Below, one piece after another: positions 29,248 to 39,700 of a stretch of DNA of 64,000 bases. The DNA comes from Streptomyces sp. NRRL F-5122. Lineage in GTDB: Bacteria; Actinomycetota; Actinomycetes; Streptomycetales; Streptomycetaceae. Within the stretch, counting starts at the first letter, position 1. Every line of letters starts with the position of its first letter. The notes below the pieces were generated by a model, which was given only the letters and a program-made list of their open reading frames with translations, was not told the DNA's origin and made no database searches. The stretch is taken from NCBI RefSeq assembly GCF_001507435.1, contig NZ_LMWH01000239.1:15858-79857 (forward strand), given 5' to 3'. The translations under genes and the position numbers were made by a program.

Positions 29248-30632
29248 TGACAGTGACCACCGAGGACGGGGGGACCTCCCGCCCGGGCAAGTTCGAGGGC
29301 GGGGGAGAGATCAGCCCCGAGAAGCTGCTGTCGCCCGTTCTGTCCGCCTTCTGGGACGAGGAGAAGTCCTGGACGCTGGACGTCTACCGGAGGCACGAGG
29401 GGTACGAAGGGCTGCGCAAGGCCCTCGCCATGTCGCCGGACGAGGTCATCGCGTACGTCAAGGACTCGGGGCTGCGCGGACGCGGCGGCGCCGGCTTCCC
29501 GACGGGGATGAAGTGGCAGTTCATCCCCCAGGGAGACGGCAAGCCCCACTACCTGGTCGTCAACGCCGACGAGTCGGAGCCCGGGACCTGCAAGGACATC
29601 CCGCTCCTGTTCGCCAACCCGCACAGCCTCATCGAGGGCATCGTCATCGCGTGCTACGCGATCCGGTCGTCGCATGCCTTCATCTATCTGCGCGGCGAAG
29701 TCGTCCCCGTGCTGCGGCGGTTGCACTCGGCCGTGGAGGAGGCCTACGCGGCGGGCCTCCTCGGCAAGGACATCCTCGGCAGCGGACTCGACCTCGAACT
29801 CACCGTGCACGCGGGCGCCGGCGCGTACATCTGCGGTGAGGAGACCGCACTGCTCGACTCGCTCGAAGGCCGCCGGGGCCAGCCACGGCTGCGTCCTCCC
29901 TTCCCTGCGGTCGCGGGCCTCTACGCGTGCCCGACCGTGGTGAACAACGTCGAGTCGATCGCCTCTGTTCCCGCGATCCTGCACCGGGGCAAGGAATGGT
30001 TCCGCTCGATGGGCAGCGAGAAGTCCCCGGGCTTCACGCTCTACTCGCTCAGCGGCCATGTCACGAACCCGGGCCAGTACGAGGCCCCGCTCGGCGTCAC
30101 ACTGCGCCAGCTGCTCGACATGAGCGGCGGGATGCGGCCCGGCCACCGCCTCAAGTTCTGGACGCCGGGCGGTTCCTCGACCCCCATGTTCACCGACGAG
30201 CACCTCGACGTCCCGCTCGACTACGAGGGCGTCGGCGCCGCCGGTTCCATGCTCGGCACCAAGGCCCTGCAGTGCTTCGACGAGACGACCTGCGTGGTCC
30301 GCGCCGTCACCCGCTGGACCGAGTTCTACGCCCACGAGTCCTGCGGCAAGTGCACACCCTGCCGCGAAGGCACGTACTGGCTCGTCCAGTTGCTGCGCGA
30401 TATCGAGGCGGGCAAGGGGAGCATGTCCGACCTCGACAAGCTCGCCGACATCGCCGACAACATCAACGGCAAGTCCTTCTGCGCCCTCGGCGACGGCGCC
30501 GCCTCGCCGATCTTCTCCTCCCTCAAGTACTTCCGCGAGGAGTACGAGGAGCACATCACGGGCCGGGGCTGCCCCTTCGACCCGGCCAAGTCCACGGCCT
30601 GGGCTGACAAGCCCACGGAGGTGACCGCATGA
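29247..30632 (+). CDS. nuoF: NADH-quinone oxidoreductase subunit F
   Basis: A 461-residue subunit that binds NADH and FMN and holds cluster N3. [13 protein letters not shown] (78-90) is the FMN/NADH glycine loop, [12 protein letters not shown] starts at 106, and the [4Fe-4S] ligands are Cys366, Cys369, Cys372 and Cys412 (SCGKCTPC and SFCALG). The ATG at 29247 overlaps the nuoE stop by one base and follows GGAGGAGGGGGAG; an in-frame GTG three bases earlier is an alternative start. Confidence 0.97.
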   Translation: MTVTTEDGGTSRPGKFEGGGEISPEKLLSPVLSAFWDEEKSWTLDVYRRHEGYEGLRKALAMSPDEVIAYVKDSGLRGRGGAGFPTGMKWQFIPQGDGKPHYLVVNADESEPGTCKDIPLLFANPHSLIEGIVIACYAIRSSHAFIYLRGEVVPVLRRLHSAVEEAYAAGLLGKDILGSGLDLELTVHAGAGAYICGEETALLDSLEGRRGQPRLRPPFPAVAGLYACPTVVNNVESIASVPAILHRGKEWFRSMGSEKSPGFTLYSLSGHVTNPGQYEAPLGVTLRQLLDMSGGMRPGHRLKFWTPGGSSTPMFTDEHLDVPLDYEGVGAAGSMLGTKALQCFDETTCVVRAVTRWTEFYAHESCGKCTPCREGTYWLVQLLRDIEAGKGSMSDLDKLADIADNINGKSFCALGDGAASPIFSSLKYFREEYEEHITGRGCPFDPAKSTAWADKPTEVTA

Positions 30633-33133
30633 CCGTGACCACCAGCGCTCCCTCGGGAGGGGGAGAAGCGGCGGTCCCGCCGGAGGACCTCGTGACGCTG
30701 ACGATCGACGGCATCGAGATCAGCGTGCCCAAGGGCACCCTGGTCATCCGTGCCGCCGAGCAGCTCGGCATCGAGGTGCCCCGCTTCTGCGACCATCCCC
30801 TCCTCGACCCGGCCGGCGCCTGCCGCCAGTGCATCGTCGAGGTCGAGGGCCAGCGCAAGCCCATGGCCTCCTGCACGATCACCTGCACGGACGGGATGGT
30901 CGTGAAGACCCATCTCACCTCGCCCGTCGCGGAGAAGGCCCAGAAGGGTGTGATGGAGCTCCTGCTCATCAACCACCCCCTGGACTGCCCGGTCTGCGAC
31001 AAGGGCGGCGAGTGCCCGCTGCAGAACCAGGCGATGTCGCACGGCAGCGCCGAGTCCCGCTTCGATGGCAGGAAGCGCACCTACGAGAAGCCCGTCCCGA
31101 TCTCCACCCAGGTGCTGCTCGACCGGGAGCGCTGCGTGCTGTGCGCCCGCTGCACCCGGTTCTCCAACCAGATCGCGGGCGACCCGATGATCGAGCTGCT
31201 CGAGCGGGGCGCGCTCCAGCAGGTCGGCACCGGCGAGGGCGACCCCTTCGAGTCGTACTTCTCCGGGAACACCATCCAGATCTGCCCGGTGGGCGCGCTC
31301 ACGTCGGCGGCGTACCGGTTCCGCTCCCGGCCCTTCGACCTCGTCTCGTCGCCGTCCGTGTGCGAGCACTGCTCCGGCGGCTGCGCGACCCGGACGGACC
31401 ACCGGCGCGGCAAGGTCATGCGGCGCCTCGCGGCGAACGACCCCGAGGTCAACGAGGAGTGGATCTGCGACAAGGGGCGCTTCGGCTTCCGGTACGCGCA
31501 GATGAGGGACCGGCTGCAGACGCCGCTGGTGCGGGGCGAGTCCGGTGAACTGGAGCCCGCGTCCTGGCCCGAGGCGCTGGAGGCGGCGGCCCGGGGTCTG
31601 CTGGCCGCGCGGGGCCGGGCCGCAGTGCTGACGGGCGGTCGGCTGACCGTCGAGGACGCCTACGCGTACAGCAAGTTCGCGCGGGTGGCCCTCGAGACGA
31701 ACGACATCGACTTCCGCGCGCGAGTGCACAGCGCCGAGGAGGCCGACTTCCTGGCCGCCCGGATCGCCGGACGCGGTCGCGACCTGGACGGCACGGGGGT
31801 CACGTACACCTCCCTCGAGAAGGCGCCCGCCGTCCTGCTTGTCGGATTCGAGTCGGAGGAGGAGGCGCCCGGCGTCTTCCTGCGGCTGCGCAAGGCCTGG
31901 CGTGGGCACGGGCAGCAGGTCTTCTCGCTCGCCACGCACGCCACCAGGGGCCTGGAGAAGGCGGGCGGCACGCTGCTGCCCGCCGCGCCCGGCACCGAGA
32001 CCGAGTGGCTGGACGCGCTGGCCGGCAAGGTCGGCCTGGAGGAGGACGGCGTACGCGCCGCCGAGGCACTGCGCACCGAGGGTGCGGTGATCGTCGTCGG
32101 CGAGCGCCTCGCCGGTGTGGCGGGCGGGCTGACCGCCGCCGTCCGCACCGCGGCCGCGACCGGAGCCGACCTGGTGTGGATCCCGCGCCGGGCCGGGGAG
32201 CGCGGCGCCGTCGAGGTGGGCGCTCTTCCGTCGCTGCTGCCGGGCGGGCGCCCGGCCACCGATCCGCGTGCGCGGGAGGAGGTCGCGGCTGCCTGGGGCG
32301 TCGCCGAACTCCCGCAGCGCCACGGCCGGGACACGGGCCGGATCATCGAGGCCGCGGCGACCGGCGAACTGGGGGCCCTCGTGGTCGCCGGTGTCGAGGT
32401 CGCCGACCTGCCCGACCCGGCACGCGCGCGTGAGGCGCTCTCCGCGGTGGACTTCCTGGTCTCGCTCGAACTGCGGCCCGGCGAGGTCACCGAGCGCGCG
32501 GACGTGGTGCTGCCCGTCGCGGCCGTCGCCGAGAAGGCGGGGACCTTCCTCAACTGGGAGGGTCGCGCCCGCTTGTTCGACGCAGCGCTCAAGCCCGACC
32601 AGATGACCCGCCGCCTGGCACCCACCGATGTGCGTGTGCTCCAGATGCTCTCCGACGCCATGGACGTCCATCTGGGGCTTCCGGATCTGCACACGCTGCG
32701 TACGGAGCTGGACCGGCTCGGGGCGTGGGACGGCCCCCGCGCGGACAACCCCCTGGAGATCGGTGGGCAGCTGGCGCGACCCGCCGCCGGGGAGGCCGTG
32801 CTCGCGGGCCACCGGCTGCTGCTCGACCTGGGCCGCCTCCAGGAGGGTGACGACGCCCTCGCCGGCACACGGCACGCGGCACGCGCGCGTGTGTCCGCGG
32901 CCACGTCCGCCGAGGCGGGTGTCAAGGACGGCGACCTCCTGGCCGTGACCGGCCCCGCCGGAACCGTGGAACTCCCGCTGCAGATCACCGAGATGCCCGA
33001 CCGGGTCGTCTGGCTTCCGCTGAACTCGACGGGCGGCGGTGTCGGCTCCGACACCGGGGCGCTGCCCGGCACCCTCGTCCACATCGGCCCGGCGACGGCT
33101 TCCGCCGACGCTCCCAAGGAGGTGGAGGCATGA
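30629..33133 (+). CDS. nuoG: NADH-quinone oxidoreductase subunit G
   Basis: An 834-residue subunit. The N-terminal ferredoxin-like domain holds [2Fe-2S] ligands Cys54, Cys65, Cys68 and Cys82. Next come the His-Cys cluster site ([18 protein letters not shown]) and two further [4Fe-4S] sites ([11 protein letters not shown], and CPVG in [14 protein letters not shown]). After them [11 protein letters not shown], with a later ICDKGRFG, looks like the extra N7-type site. The rest is a molybdopterin-oxidoreductase-like fold without cofactor function. It passes electrons from NuoF towards NuoI. Start and stop overlap nuoF and nuoH by four bases each. Confidence 0.96.
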   Translation: MTVTTSAPSGGGEAAVPPEDLVTLTIDGIEISVPKGTLVIRAAEQLGIEVPRFCDHPLLDPAGACRQCIVEVEGQRKPMASCTITCTDGMVVKTHLTSPVAEKAQKGVMELLLINHPLDCPVCDKGGECPLQNQAMSHGSAESRFDGRKRTYEKPVPISTQVLLDRERCVLCARCTRFSNQIAGDPMIELLERGALQQVGTGEGDPFESYFSGNTIQICPVGALTSAAYRFRSRPFDLVSSPSVCEHCSGGCATRTDHRRGKVMRRLAANDPEVNEEWICDKGRFGFRYAQMRDRLQTPLVRGESGELEPASWPEALEAAARGLLAARGRAAVLTGGRLTVEDAYAYSKFARVALETNDIDFRARVHSAEEADFLAARIAGRGRDLDGTGVTYTSLEKAPAVLLVGFESEEEAPGVFLRLRKAWRGHGQQVFSLATHATRGLEKAGGTLLPAAPGTETEWLDALAGKVGLEEDGVRAAEALRTEGAVIVVGERLAGVAGGLTAAVRTAAATGADLVWIPRRAGERGAVEVGALPSLLPGGRPATDPRAREEVAAAWGVAELPQRHGRDTGRIIEAAATGELGALVVAGVEVADLPDPARAREALSAVDFLVSLELRPGEVTERADVVLPVAAVAEKAGTFLNWEGRARLFDAALKPDQMTRRLAPTDVRVLQMLSDAMDVHLGLPDLHTLRTELDRLGAWDGPRADNPLEIGGQLARPAAGEAVLAGHRLLLDLGRLQEGDDALAGTRHAARARVSAATSAEAGVKDGDLLAVTGPAGTVELPLQITEMPDRVVWLPLNSTGGGVGSDTGALPGTLVHIGPATASADAPKEVEA

Positions 33134-34494
33134 GTCCGTACCTCGCCGCTGAAGACCTCTCGATGTTCGGCCACGACCCGTGGTGGCTGGTCGTCGTCAA
33201 GGCGGTCTTCTGCTTCGCCTTCCTGATGGTGACCGTGCTGTTCTCCATCGTCTGGGAGCGCAAGGTCGTCGCCTGGATGCAGCTGCGCATCGGCCCCAAC
33301 CGGCACGGCCCCTGGGGCATGCTCCAGTCGCTCGCCGACGGCGTGAAGCTGATGCTGAAGGAAGACGTCATCGTCAAACGCGCGGACAAGGTGGTCTACG
33401 TCCTCGCGCCGATCGTCGCGGCCATCCCGGCCTTCATGGCGATCGCGGTGATCCCCTTCGGGCCCTCGGGCAACGAGATCTCGATCTTCGGCCATCGCAC
33501 CGCGATGCAGCTGACCGACCTGCCGATCGCGATGCTCTACATCCTCGCGGTCGCCTCGGTCGGCATCTACGGCATCGTGCTGGCGGGCTGGAGCTCGGGA
33601 TCCACCTATCCGCTTCTCGGCGGGCTGCGCTCCTGCGCCCAGATGATCTCCTACGAGATCGCCATGGGTGCCGCCTTCGCCTCCGTGTTCCTCTACTCGG
33701 GGTCGATGTCGACGTCGAGGATTGTCGAGCAGCAGCACGACCGCTGGTTCATCCTGCTGCTGCCGGTCTCGTTCATCATCTACATCGTCACGATGGTCGG
33801 TGAGACCAACCGCGCCCCCTTCGACATGCCGGAGTCCGAGGGCGACCTGGTCGGTGGCTTCAACACCGAGTACTCGTCGATCAAGTTCGCGATGTTCATG
33901 CTCGCCGAGTACGTGAACATGGTGACGGTCTCCGCCGTGTCGACCACGCTCTTCCTCGGCGGCTGGCGGGCACCCTGGCCGATCAGCACGTTCTGGGCCG
34001 GTGCGAACCACGGCTGGTGGCCGCTGCTGTGGTTCGTGATCAAGGTGCAGCTGCTGCTGTTCTTCTTCATCTGGCTGCGCGGCACGCTGCCGCGCGTCCG
34101 CTACGACCAGCTGATGAAGCTCGGGTGGAAGGTCCTCATCCCGGTTTCCGTGGTCTGGCTGATGCTCGTCGCGACCGTGCGGGTGCTGCGCAACGAGCAC
34201 TACGCCTTCAGCGACATCGCCCTGTACGTGGCAGGCGGCGTCCTCGCGCTTCTGCTGCTGTCGTTCGTGATCGACATGTTCCGCGAGAAGGCGAAGGAAC
34301 CGGCGCAGCCCGCCGAGGAGCCCGCCGCCTTCGATCCCATGGCGGGCGGATTCCCCGTACCGCCGCTGCCGGGGCAGACCCTTCCGCCCGTTCCCCGCCG
34401 CCGCCCGCGCAGGGAGCGGGAGCTGATTGTCAGTGGCGGGTCGGACACTGTCAGTGACGGATCTACGGATGGAAAGGAGGCGTCCGATGGCTGA
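33130..34494 (+). CDS. nuoH: NADH-quinone oxidoreductase subunit H
   Basis: A 454-residue membrane subunit with eight or nine helices. It closes the quinone tunnel and links the peripheral arm to the pumps. The conserved loops [18 protein letters not shown] and [20 protein letters not shown] hold the acidic residues of the first proton path. The final 70 residues or so (Pro/Arg-rich, after FREKAKEP) extend past the usual end and are predicted to be cytoplasmic. The stop overlaps nuoI by eight bases. Confidence 0.96.
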   Translation: MSPYLAAEDLSMFGHDPWWLVVVKAVFCFAFLMVTVLFSIVWERKVVAWMQLRIGPNRHGPWGMLQSLADGVKLMLKEDVIVKRADKVVYVLAPIVAAIPAFMAIAVIPFGPSGNEISIFGHRTAMQLTDLPIAMLYILAVASVGIYGIVLAGWSSGSTYPLLGGLRSCAQMISYEIAMGAAFASVFLYSGSMSTSRIVEQQHDRWFILLLPVSFIIYIVTMVGETNRAPFDMPESEGDLVGGFNTEYSSIKFAMFMLAEYVNMVTVSAVSTTLFLGGWRAPWPISTFWAGANHGWWPLLWFVIKVQLLLFFFIWLRGTLPRVRYDQLMKLGWKVLIPVSVVWLMLVATVRVLRNEHYAFSDIALYVAGGVLALLLLSFVIDMFREKAKEPAQPAEEPAAFDPMAGGFPVPPLPGQTLPPVPRRRPRRERELIVSGGSDTVSDGSTDGKEASDG

Positions 34495-35077
34495 GGAGCC
34501 CAAGGAGACCAAGCCCGGTTTCCAGAACCCCGTGGCCGGCTTCGGCGTGACCTTCAAGGCCATGTTCAAGAAGCGGCTGACCGAGCAGTACCCGGAGCAG
34601 AAGAAGACCACGGCTCCGCGGTTCCACGGACGGCACCAGCTCAACCGCCATCCGGACGGCCTGGAGAAGTGCGTCGGCTGTGAGCTGTGCGCCTGGGCCT
34701 GCCCCGCCGACGCGATCTACGTGGAGGGCGCGGACAACACCGACGAGGAGCGCTACTCGCCGGGTGAGCGGTACGGGCGGGTCTACCAGATCAACTACGC
34801 CCGCTGCATTCTGTGCGGCCTGTGCATCGAGGCATGCCCCACACGAGCGCTCACGATGACGAACGAGTTCGAGCTGGCTGACTCCAGCCGCGCGAACCTC
34901 ATCTACACCAAGGAGCAGCTGCTCGCCGGTCTCGAAGAGGGCATGGTCGACTCGCCGCACGCGATCTACCCCGGGATGGACGAACAGGACTACTACCGGG
35001 GCCTGGTGACGGAGGCCGCTCCCGGCACGGAGCGCCAAGTGGCCGTGTCCAAGGGAGAACAGGGGGCTGACACATGA
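34487..35077 (+). CDS. nuoI: NADH-quinone oxidoreductase subunit I
   Basis: A 196-residue ferredoxin-like subunit with two [4Fe-4S] clusters, N6a and N6b. Ligands are Cys62, Cys65, Cys68 and Cys72 ([12 protein letters not shown]) and Cys107, Cys110, Cys113 and Cys117 ([12 protein letters not shown]). They carry electrons from NuoG to N2 in NuoB. The start at ATG 34487 is fixed by the excellent GGAAAGGAGG ribosome binding site; an upstream frame within nuoH is not used. Confidence 0.96.
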   Translation: MAEEPKETKPGFQNPVAGFGVTFKAMFKKRLTEQYPEQKKTTAPRFHGRHQLNRHPDGLEKCVGCELCAWACPADAIYVEGADNTDEERYSPGERYGRVYQINYARCILCGLCIEACPTRALTMTNEFELADSSRANLIYTKEQLLAGLEEGMVDSPHAIYPGMDEQDYYRGLVTEAAPGTERQVAVSKGEQGADT

Positions 35078-35916
35078 GTCCGCAGCTCGCCGCCTACACC
35101 ACCTCCACCGGTGAGGCCTTCCAGTTCTGGGTCCTCGGTACGGTCGCGGTGATCGGCGCCCTGTGCACCGTGTTCATGAAGAAGGCCGTGCACAGCGCGC
35201 TCTGCCTCGCCGGCACCATGATCGTGCTGGCGGTGTTCTATCTCGCCAACGGCGCCTACTTCCTGGGGATCGTGCAGATCGTCGTCTACACCGGCGCGAT
35301 CATGATGCTGTTCCTGTTCGTGGTGATGCTCGTCGGTGTCACCGCGGCGGACTCCCTGAAGGAGACCATCAAGGGCCAGCGCTGGCTGGCCCTTGTCTGT
35401 GGGCTCGGCTTCGGCGTCCTGCTGCTCGCCGGCATCGCCAACGCCTCCCTGAAGGACTTCAACGGCCTCGGCAGGGCGAACGCGAACGGCAATGTCGAGG
35501 GTCTCGCGGCCCTCATCTTCACCAAGTACGTGTTCGCCTTCGAGATCACGGGCGTCCTCCTCATCACGGCCGCGGTCGGCGCCATGGTGCTCACGCACCG
35601 CGAGCGCACCGAGCGCGCCAAGACCCAGCGCGAGCTGGCCGAGCAGCGCGTACGCGAGGGCAAGCACCTTCCCCCGCTGCCCGCCCCCGGCGTCTACGCC
35701 CGGCACAACGCGGTGGACATCGCCGGTCTCCTGCCGGACGGCACTCCGTCCGAGCTGACGGTCAACAAGACACTGCGGGACCGCGGTCAGATCCGTGACG
35801 TGTCCGACGAGGCGATCGCCGATCTGAAAGCCCTGGAGCAGCGTGCCGCGGAGCGCCTGGAGCGGGCCGAGGACGAGCGGCCGGCCCTGAAGAGGACCGA
35901 GGAGGCGTCGAAGTGA
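35074..35916 (+). CDS. nuoJ: NADH-quinone oxidoreductase subunit J
   Basis: A 280-residue membrane subunit with five helices in the first 185 residues or so, including the conserved [27 protein letters not shown] segment ([13 protein letters not shown] in the third helix). About 90 hydrophilic residues follow. They are charged, predicted helical and longer than in E. coli NuoJ (184 residues). It overlaps nuoI and nuoK by four bases each. Confidence 0.95.
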   Translation: MSPQLAAYTTSTGEAFQFWVLGTVAVIGALCTVFMKKAVHSALCLAGTMIVLAVFYLANGAYFLGIVQIVVYTGAIMMLFLFVVMLVGVTAADSLKETIKGQRWLALVCGLGFGVLLLAGIANASLKDFNGLGRANANGNVEGLAALIFTKYVFAFEITGVLLITAAVGAMVLTHRERTERAKTQRELAEQRVREGKHLPPLPAPGVYARHNAVDIAGLLPDGTPSELTVNKTLRDRGQIRDVSDEAIADLKALEQRAAERLERAEDERPALKRTEEASK

Positions 35917-36212
35917 ACCCGGTCAACTACCTCTATCTCGCCGCCTTGCTGTTCACGATCGGCGCCACCGGCGTGCTGATCCGGCGGAACGCGATCGTGG
36001 TGTTCATGTGCGTCGAGCTGATGCTCAACGCCTGCAACCTCGCCTTCGTCACCTTCTCCCGGATGCACGGCAATCTCGACGGCCAGATCATCGCCTTCTT
36101 CACGATGGTCGTCGCCGCCGCGGAGGTCGTGGTCGGGCTGGCGATCATCGTGTCGCTGTTCCGTACCCGCCACTCGGCCTCGGTCGACGACGCCAGCCTG
36201 ATGAAGCTGTAA
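35913..36212 (+). CDS. nuoK: NADH-quinone oxidoreductase subunit K
   Basis: A 99-residue subunit with three membrane helices. The conserved glutamates in [16 protein letters not shown] and [12 protein letters not shown] are the proton-path residues of NuoK. GTG start at 35913 overlaps the nuoJ stop. Length matches the family. Confidence 0.96.
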   Translation: MNPVNYLYLAALLFTIGATGVLIRRNAIVVFMCVELMLNACNLAFVTFSRMHGNLDGQIIAFFTMVVAAAEVVVGLAIIVSLFRTRHSASVDDASLMKL

Positions 36213-36227
36213 GGGGTCGGAAGAATC

Positions 36228-38123
36228 GTGGAGAACCTGATTGCGCTGCTGATCGCGGCGCCTCTGCTCGGAGCGGCCGTCCTGCTGTGCGGCGGCAGAA
36301 GGCTGGACGCGGTCGGCCACTGGATCGGCACGCTGCTCGCGGGCCTCTCCTTCGTGTTCGGCGCGCTCCTCTTCGCCGACATGCTGGGGAAGGCCGCGGA
36401 CCACCGGACCGTGACACAGCACCTGTTCAGCTGGATCCCGGTGTCCGGCTTCCAGGCGGACGTCACCTTCCGGCTCGACCAGCTGTCGATGACGTTCGTC
36501 CTGCTGATCACCGGTGTCGGCTCGCTCATCCATCTGTACTCGGTCGGGTACATGGAGCACGACGAGCGCCGGCGCCGCTTCTTCGGCTATCTGAACCTGT
36601 TCCTCGCGGCGATGCTGCTGCTCGTCCTCGCCGACAACTACCTGCTGCTGTACGTCGGCTGGGAGGGCGTCGGCCTCGCCTCGTACCTGCTGATCGGCTT
36701 CTGGCAGCACAAGCCCAGCGCGGCGACGGCGGCGAAGAAGGCGTTCCTGGTCAACCGCGTCGGCGACATGGGCCTGTCGATCGCCATCATGCTGATGTTC
36801 ACGACCTTCGGGACCTTCGCCTTCGGGCCGGTCTTCGCGGACGTGAGCGGGACCGGCGAGGGCAAGCTCACCGCCATCGCCCTGATGCTGCTGCTCGCCG
36901 CGTGCGGAAAGTCGGCGCAGGTGCCGCTGCAGTCCTGGCTCGGGGACGCGATGGAGGGTCCGACCCCGGTCTCCGCCCTCATCCACGCCGCCACGATGGT
37001 GACCGCGGGCGTGTACCTGATCGTCCGCTCCGGTGCCGTCTTCAACGCCGCGCCCGACGCCCAACTGGTCGTCACCGTGGTCGGTGCCGTCACGCTCCTC
37101 TTCGGTGCGATCGTCGGTTGTGCGAAGGACGACATCAAGAAGGCGCTGGCCGGCTCGACCATGTCGCAGATCGGCTACATGGTGCTCGCCGCGGGCCTCG
37201 GCCCGATCGGGTACGTCTTCGCGATCATGCACCTGGTGACGCACGGCTTCTTCAAGGCCGGGCTGTTCCTCGGCGCCGGTTCGGTCATGCACGGCATGAA
37301 CGACGAGGTCGACATGCGCAAGTACGGCGGCCTGCGGAAGTACATGCCGGTCACGTTCGTCACCTTCGGCCTCGGCTACCTCGCCATCATCGGCTTCCCC
37401 GGGCTGTCCGGCTTCTTCTCCAAGGACAAGATCATCGAGGCGGCCTTCGCCAAGGGCGGTACCGAGGGCTGGATCCTCGGCGGCGCGGCCCTGCTGGGCG
37501 CGGCCATCACGGCGTACTACATGACGCGCGTGATGATCATGACCTTCTTCGGTGAGAAGCGCTGGCAGCCGGACGAGCACGGCCACGAGCCGCATCCGCA
37601 CGAGTCGCCCAAGTCCATGACGATCCCGATGATCGTGCTGGCCTTCGGTTCGGTCTTCGCGGGCGGGCTCTTCTCCTTCGGGGACCGCTTCCTGCACTGG
37701 CTGGAGCCCGTCACCGGACACCAGGAGGGCCACCCGCCCGTCAGTGCCGCGGTGGTCACGGGGGCGACCCTGGTGGTGCTGCTCGTGGGCGCAGGCATCG
37801 CCTACGTCCAGTACGGCCGCCGTCCCGTCCCGGTCGTCGCACCGCGCGGTTCGCTGCTCACCCGGGCGGCCCGGCGCGACCTGCTCCAGGACGACTTCAA
37901 TCACGTCGTCCTCGTCCGCGGCGGAGAGCACCTCACGCGTTCCCTGGTGTACATGGACCACACGGTGGTCGACGGCGTCGTCAACGGCACGGCGGCCTCC
38001 GTGGGCGGCCTGTCCGGTCGGCTGCGCCGACTGCAGAACGGCTACGCACGGTCGTACGCGGTCTCGATGTTCGGCGGTGCGGCGGTGCTCGTCGCCCTGA
38101 CCCTGCTGATGAGGGCGGTCTGA
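36228..38123 (+). CDS. nuoL: NADH-quinone oxidoreductase subunit L
   Basis: A 631-residue antiporter-like proton pump with about 16 helices and the long lateral helix at its C-terminus. [17 protein letters not shown] contains the conserved pump glutamate, and the lysine-bearing segment [21 protein letters not shown] is intact. A His-rich loop ([13 protein letters not shown]) lies between later helices. Start is GTG 36228, 15 bases after nuoK. Confidence 0.96.
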   Translation: MENLIALLIAAPLLGAAVLLCGGRRLDAVGHWIGTLLAGLSFVFGALLFADMLGKAADHRTVTQHLFSWIPVSGFQADVTFRLDQLSMTFVLLITGVGSLIHLYSVGYMEHDERRRRFFGYLNLFLAAMLLLVLADNYLLLYVGWEGVGLASYLLIGFWQHKPSAATAAKKAFLVNRVGDMGLSIAIMLMFTTFGTFAFGPVFADVSGTGEGKLTAIALMLLLAACGKSAQVPLQSWLGDAMEGPTPVSALIHAATMVTAGVYLIVRSGAVFNAAPDAQLVVTVVGAVTLLFGAIVGCAKDDIKKALAGSTMSQIGYMVLAAGLGPIGYVFAIMHLVTHGFFKAGLFLGAGSVMHGMNDEVDMRKYGGLRKYMPVTFVTFGLGYLAIIGFPGLSGFFSKDKIIEAAFAKGGTEGWILGGAALLGAAITAYYMTRVMIMTFFGEKRWQPDEHGHEPHPHESPKSMTIPMIVLAFGSVFAGGLFSFGDRFLHWLEPVTGHQEGHPPVSAAVVTGATLVVLLVGAGIAYVQYGRRPVPVVAPRGSLLTRAARRDLLQDDFNHVVLVRGGEHLTRSLVYMDHTVVDGVVNGTAASVGGLSGRLRRLQNGYARSYAVSMFGGAAVLVALTLLMRAV

Positions 38124-38128
38124 TAGCG

Positions 38129-39700
38129 ATGTCCTTTCCCCTCCTGACAGCGACGGTGGTGCTCCCGGCCGTGGGGGCGATCGCCACGGCCGCGGTACCG
38201 GCCGCGCAGCGCACCGCCGCGAAGTGGCTGGCGCTCGTCGTCTCGCTCGCCACGCTCGTGCTCGCCGCCCTGGTCGTGGTCCGCTTCGAACCGGGCGGCT
38301 CCCGCTACCAGCTCACCGAGTCCCACGCCTGGATCAAGGACTTCGGGGTGCGGTACGAACTCGGCGTGGACGGCATCGCCGTGGCGCTCCTCGCGCTGAC
38401 CGCCCTGCTGATCCCGTTCGTGATCCTGGCGGGCTGGCACGACGCCGACACGCTGGAGACCGGCAGTCGCCGCTGGCGGCCGACGCAGGGCTTCTTCGCC
38501 CTGATCCTGGCGGTCGAGGCGATGGTGATCCTCTCCTTCGAGGCCACCGACGTCTTCCTCTTCTACATCTTCTTCGAAGCCATGCTCATCCCGATGTACT
38601 TCCTCATCGGCGGCTTCGGGGACCGTGCCCACGAGCACGGCGAGAAGGTGGCGTCCACCCAGCGGTCGTACGCCGCCGTGAAGTTCCTTCTGTACAACCT
38701 GGTCGGCGGCCTGATCATGCTGGCCGCCGTGATCGGCCTCTATGTGCAGGCGGGGACCTTCTCGCTGCCGGAGATCGTCCAGGCCCGGGCGAACGGCTCG
38801 CTCCACATGGCGACGGGCACCGAGCGGTGGCTGTTCCTCGGCTTCTTCTTCGCCTTCGCGGTGAAGGCGCCGCTGTGGCCGGTGCACACCTGGCTGCCCA
38901 ACGCGATGGGGGAGGCCACCGCGCCGGTCGCCGTGCTGATCACGGCGGTCGTCGACAAGGTGGGCACCTTCGCGATGCTCCGCTTCTGCCTCCAGCTGTT
39001 CCCGGAGGCGAGCAAGTGGGCGACGCCCGTCATCCTCGTCCTGGCCCTCATCAGCATCGTCTACGGCGCTCTGCTGGCGGTCGGCCAGCGCGACATCAAG
39101 CGGCTGGTCGCCTACGCGTCCATCTCGCACTTCGGCTTCATCATCATGGGCATCTTCGCGATGACGAGCCAGGGCCAGTCGGGCGCGACGCTCTACATGG
39201 TCAACCACGGGATCTCGACCGCCGCCCTGATGCTGGTGGCGGGCTTCCTGATCTCGCGCCGCGGCTCGCGCCTGATCGCGGACTACGGAGGCGTGCAGAA
39301 GGTGGCCCCCGTGCTCGCCGGCACCTTCCTCATCGGTGGTCTGGCGACGCTGTCCCTGCCCGGACTCGCACCGTTCGTCAGTGAGTTCCTGGTCCTGGTC
39401 GGCACCTTCGCCCGCCATCCGGTGATCGGCATCATCGCCACCTTCGGCATCGTGCTCGCCGCGCTCTACACCCTCGTCCTCTACCAGCGGACGATGACGG
39501 GCCCGGTGAAGCCGGAGGTCGCCGAGATGCCGGACCTGCGCGTGCGTGAAGTCCTGGTGGTCGCCCCGCTGATCGTGCTGTTGATCTTCCTGGGTGTCTA
39601 CCCGAAGCCGGTCGCCGACATCGTGAACCCGGCGGTCAAGCAGACCATGTCCGACGTACACCAGACCGATCCCAAGCCCGAGGTGGAGGCGGCCAAGTGA
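38129..39700 (+). CDS. nuoM: NADH-quinone oxidoreductase subunit M
   Basis: A 523-residue antiporter-like pump with about 14 helices. The conserved glutamate lies in FFEAMLIPMYFLIGGFG and the lysines in FFAFAVKAPLWPVHTWLPNA and KRLVAYASISHFGF. The ATG at 38129 follows the nuoL stop by five bases, and the stop overlaps the nuoN start. Confidence 0.96.
   Translation: MSFPLLTATVVLPAVGAIATAAVPAAQRTAAKWLALVVSLATLVLAALVVVRFEPGGSRYQLTESHAWIKDFGVRYELGVDGIAVALLALTALLIPFVILAGWHDADTLETGSRRWRPTQGFFALILAVEAMVILSFEATDVFLFYIFFEAMLIPMYFLIGGFGDRAHEHGEKVASTQRSYAAVKFLLYNLVGGLIMLAAVIGLYVQAGTFSLPEIVQARANGSLHMATGTERWLFLGFFFAFAVKAPLWPVHTWLPNAMGEATAPVAVLITAVVDKVGTFAMLRFCLQLFPEASKWATPVILVLALISIVYGALLAVGQRDIKRLVAYASISHFGFIIMGIFAMTSQGQSGATLYMVNHGISTAALMLVAGFLISRRGSRLIADYGGVQKVAPVLAGTFLIGGLATLSLPGLAPFVSEFLVLVGTFARHPVIGIIATFGIVLAALYTLVLYQRTMTGPVKPEVAEMPDLRVREVLVVAPLIVLLIFLGVYPKPVADIVNPAVKQTMSDVHQTDPKPEVEAAK

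Noticed and set aside
30326..34644. Antisense frames of 918 and 994 codons opposite nuoG, nuoH and nuoI
   Set aside because: Shadow frames produced by codon bias. The complete Complex I subunits lie on the plus strand.
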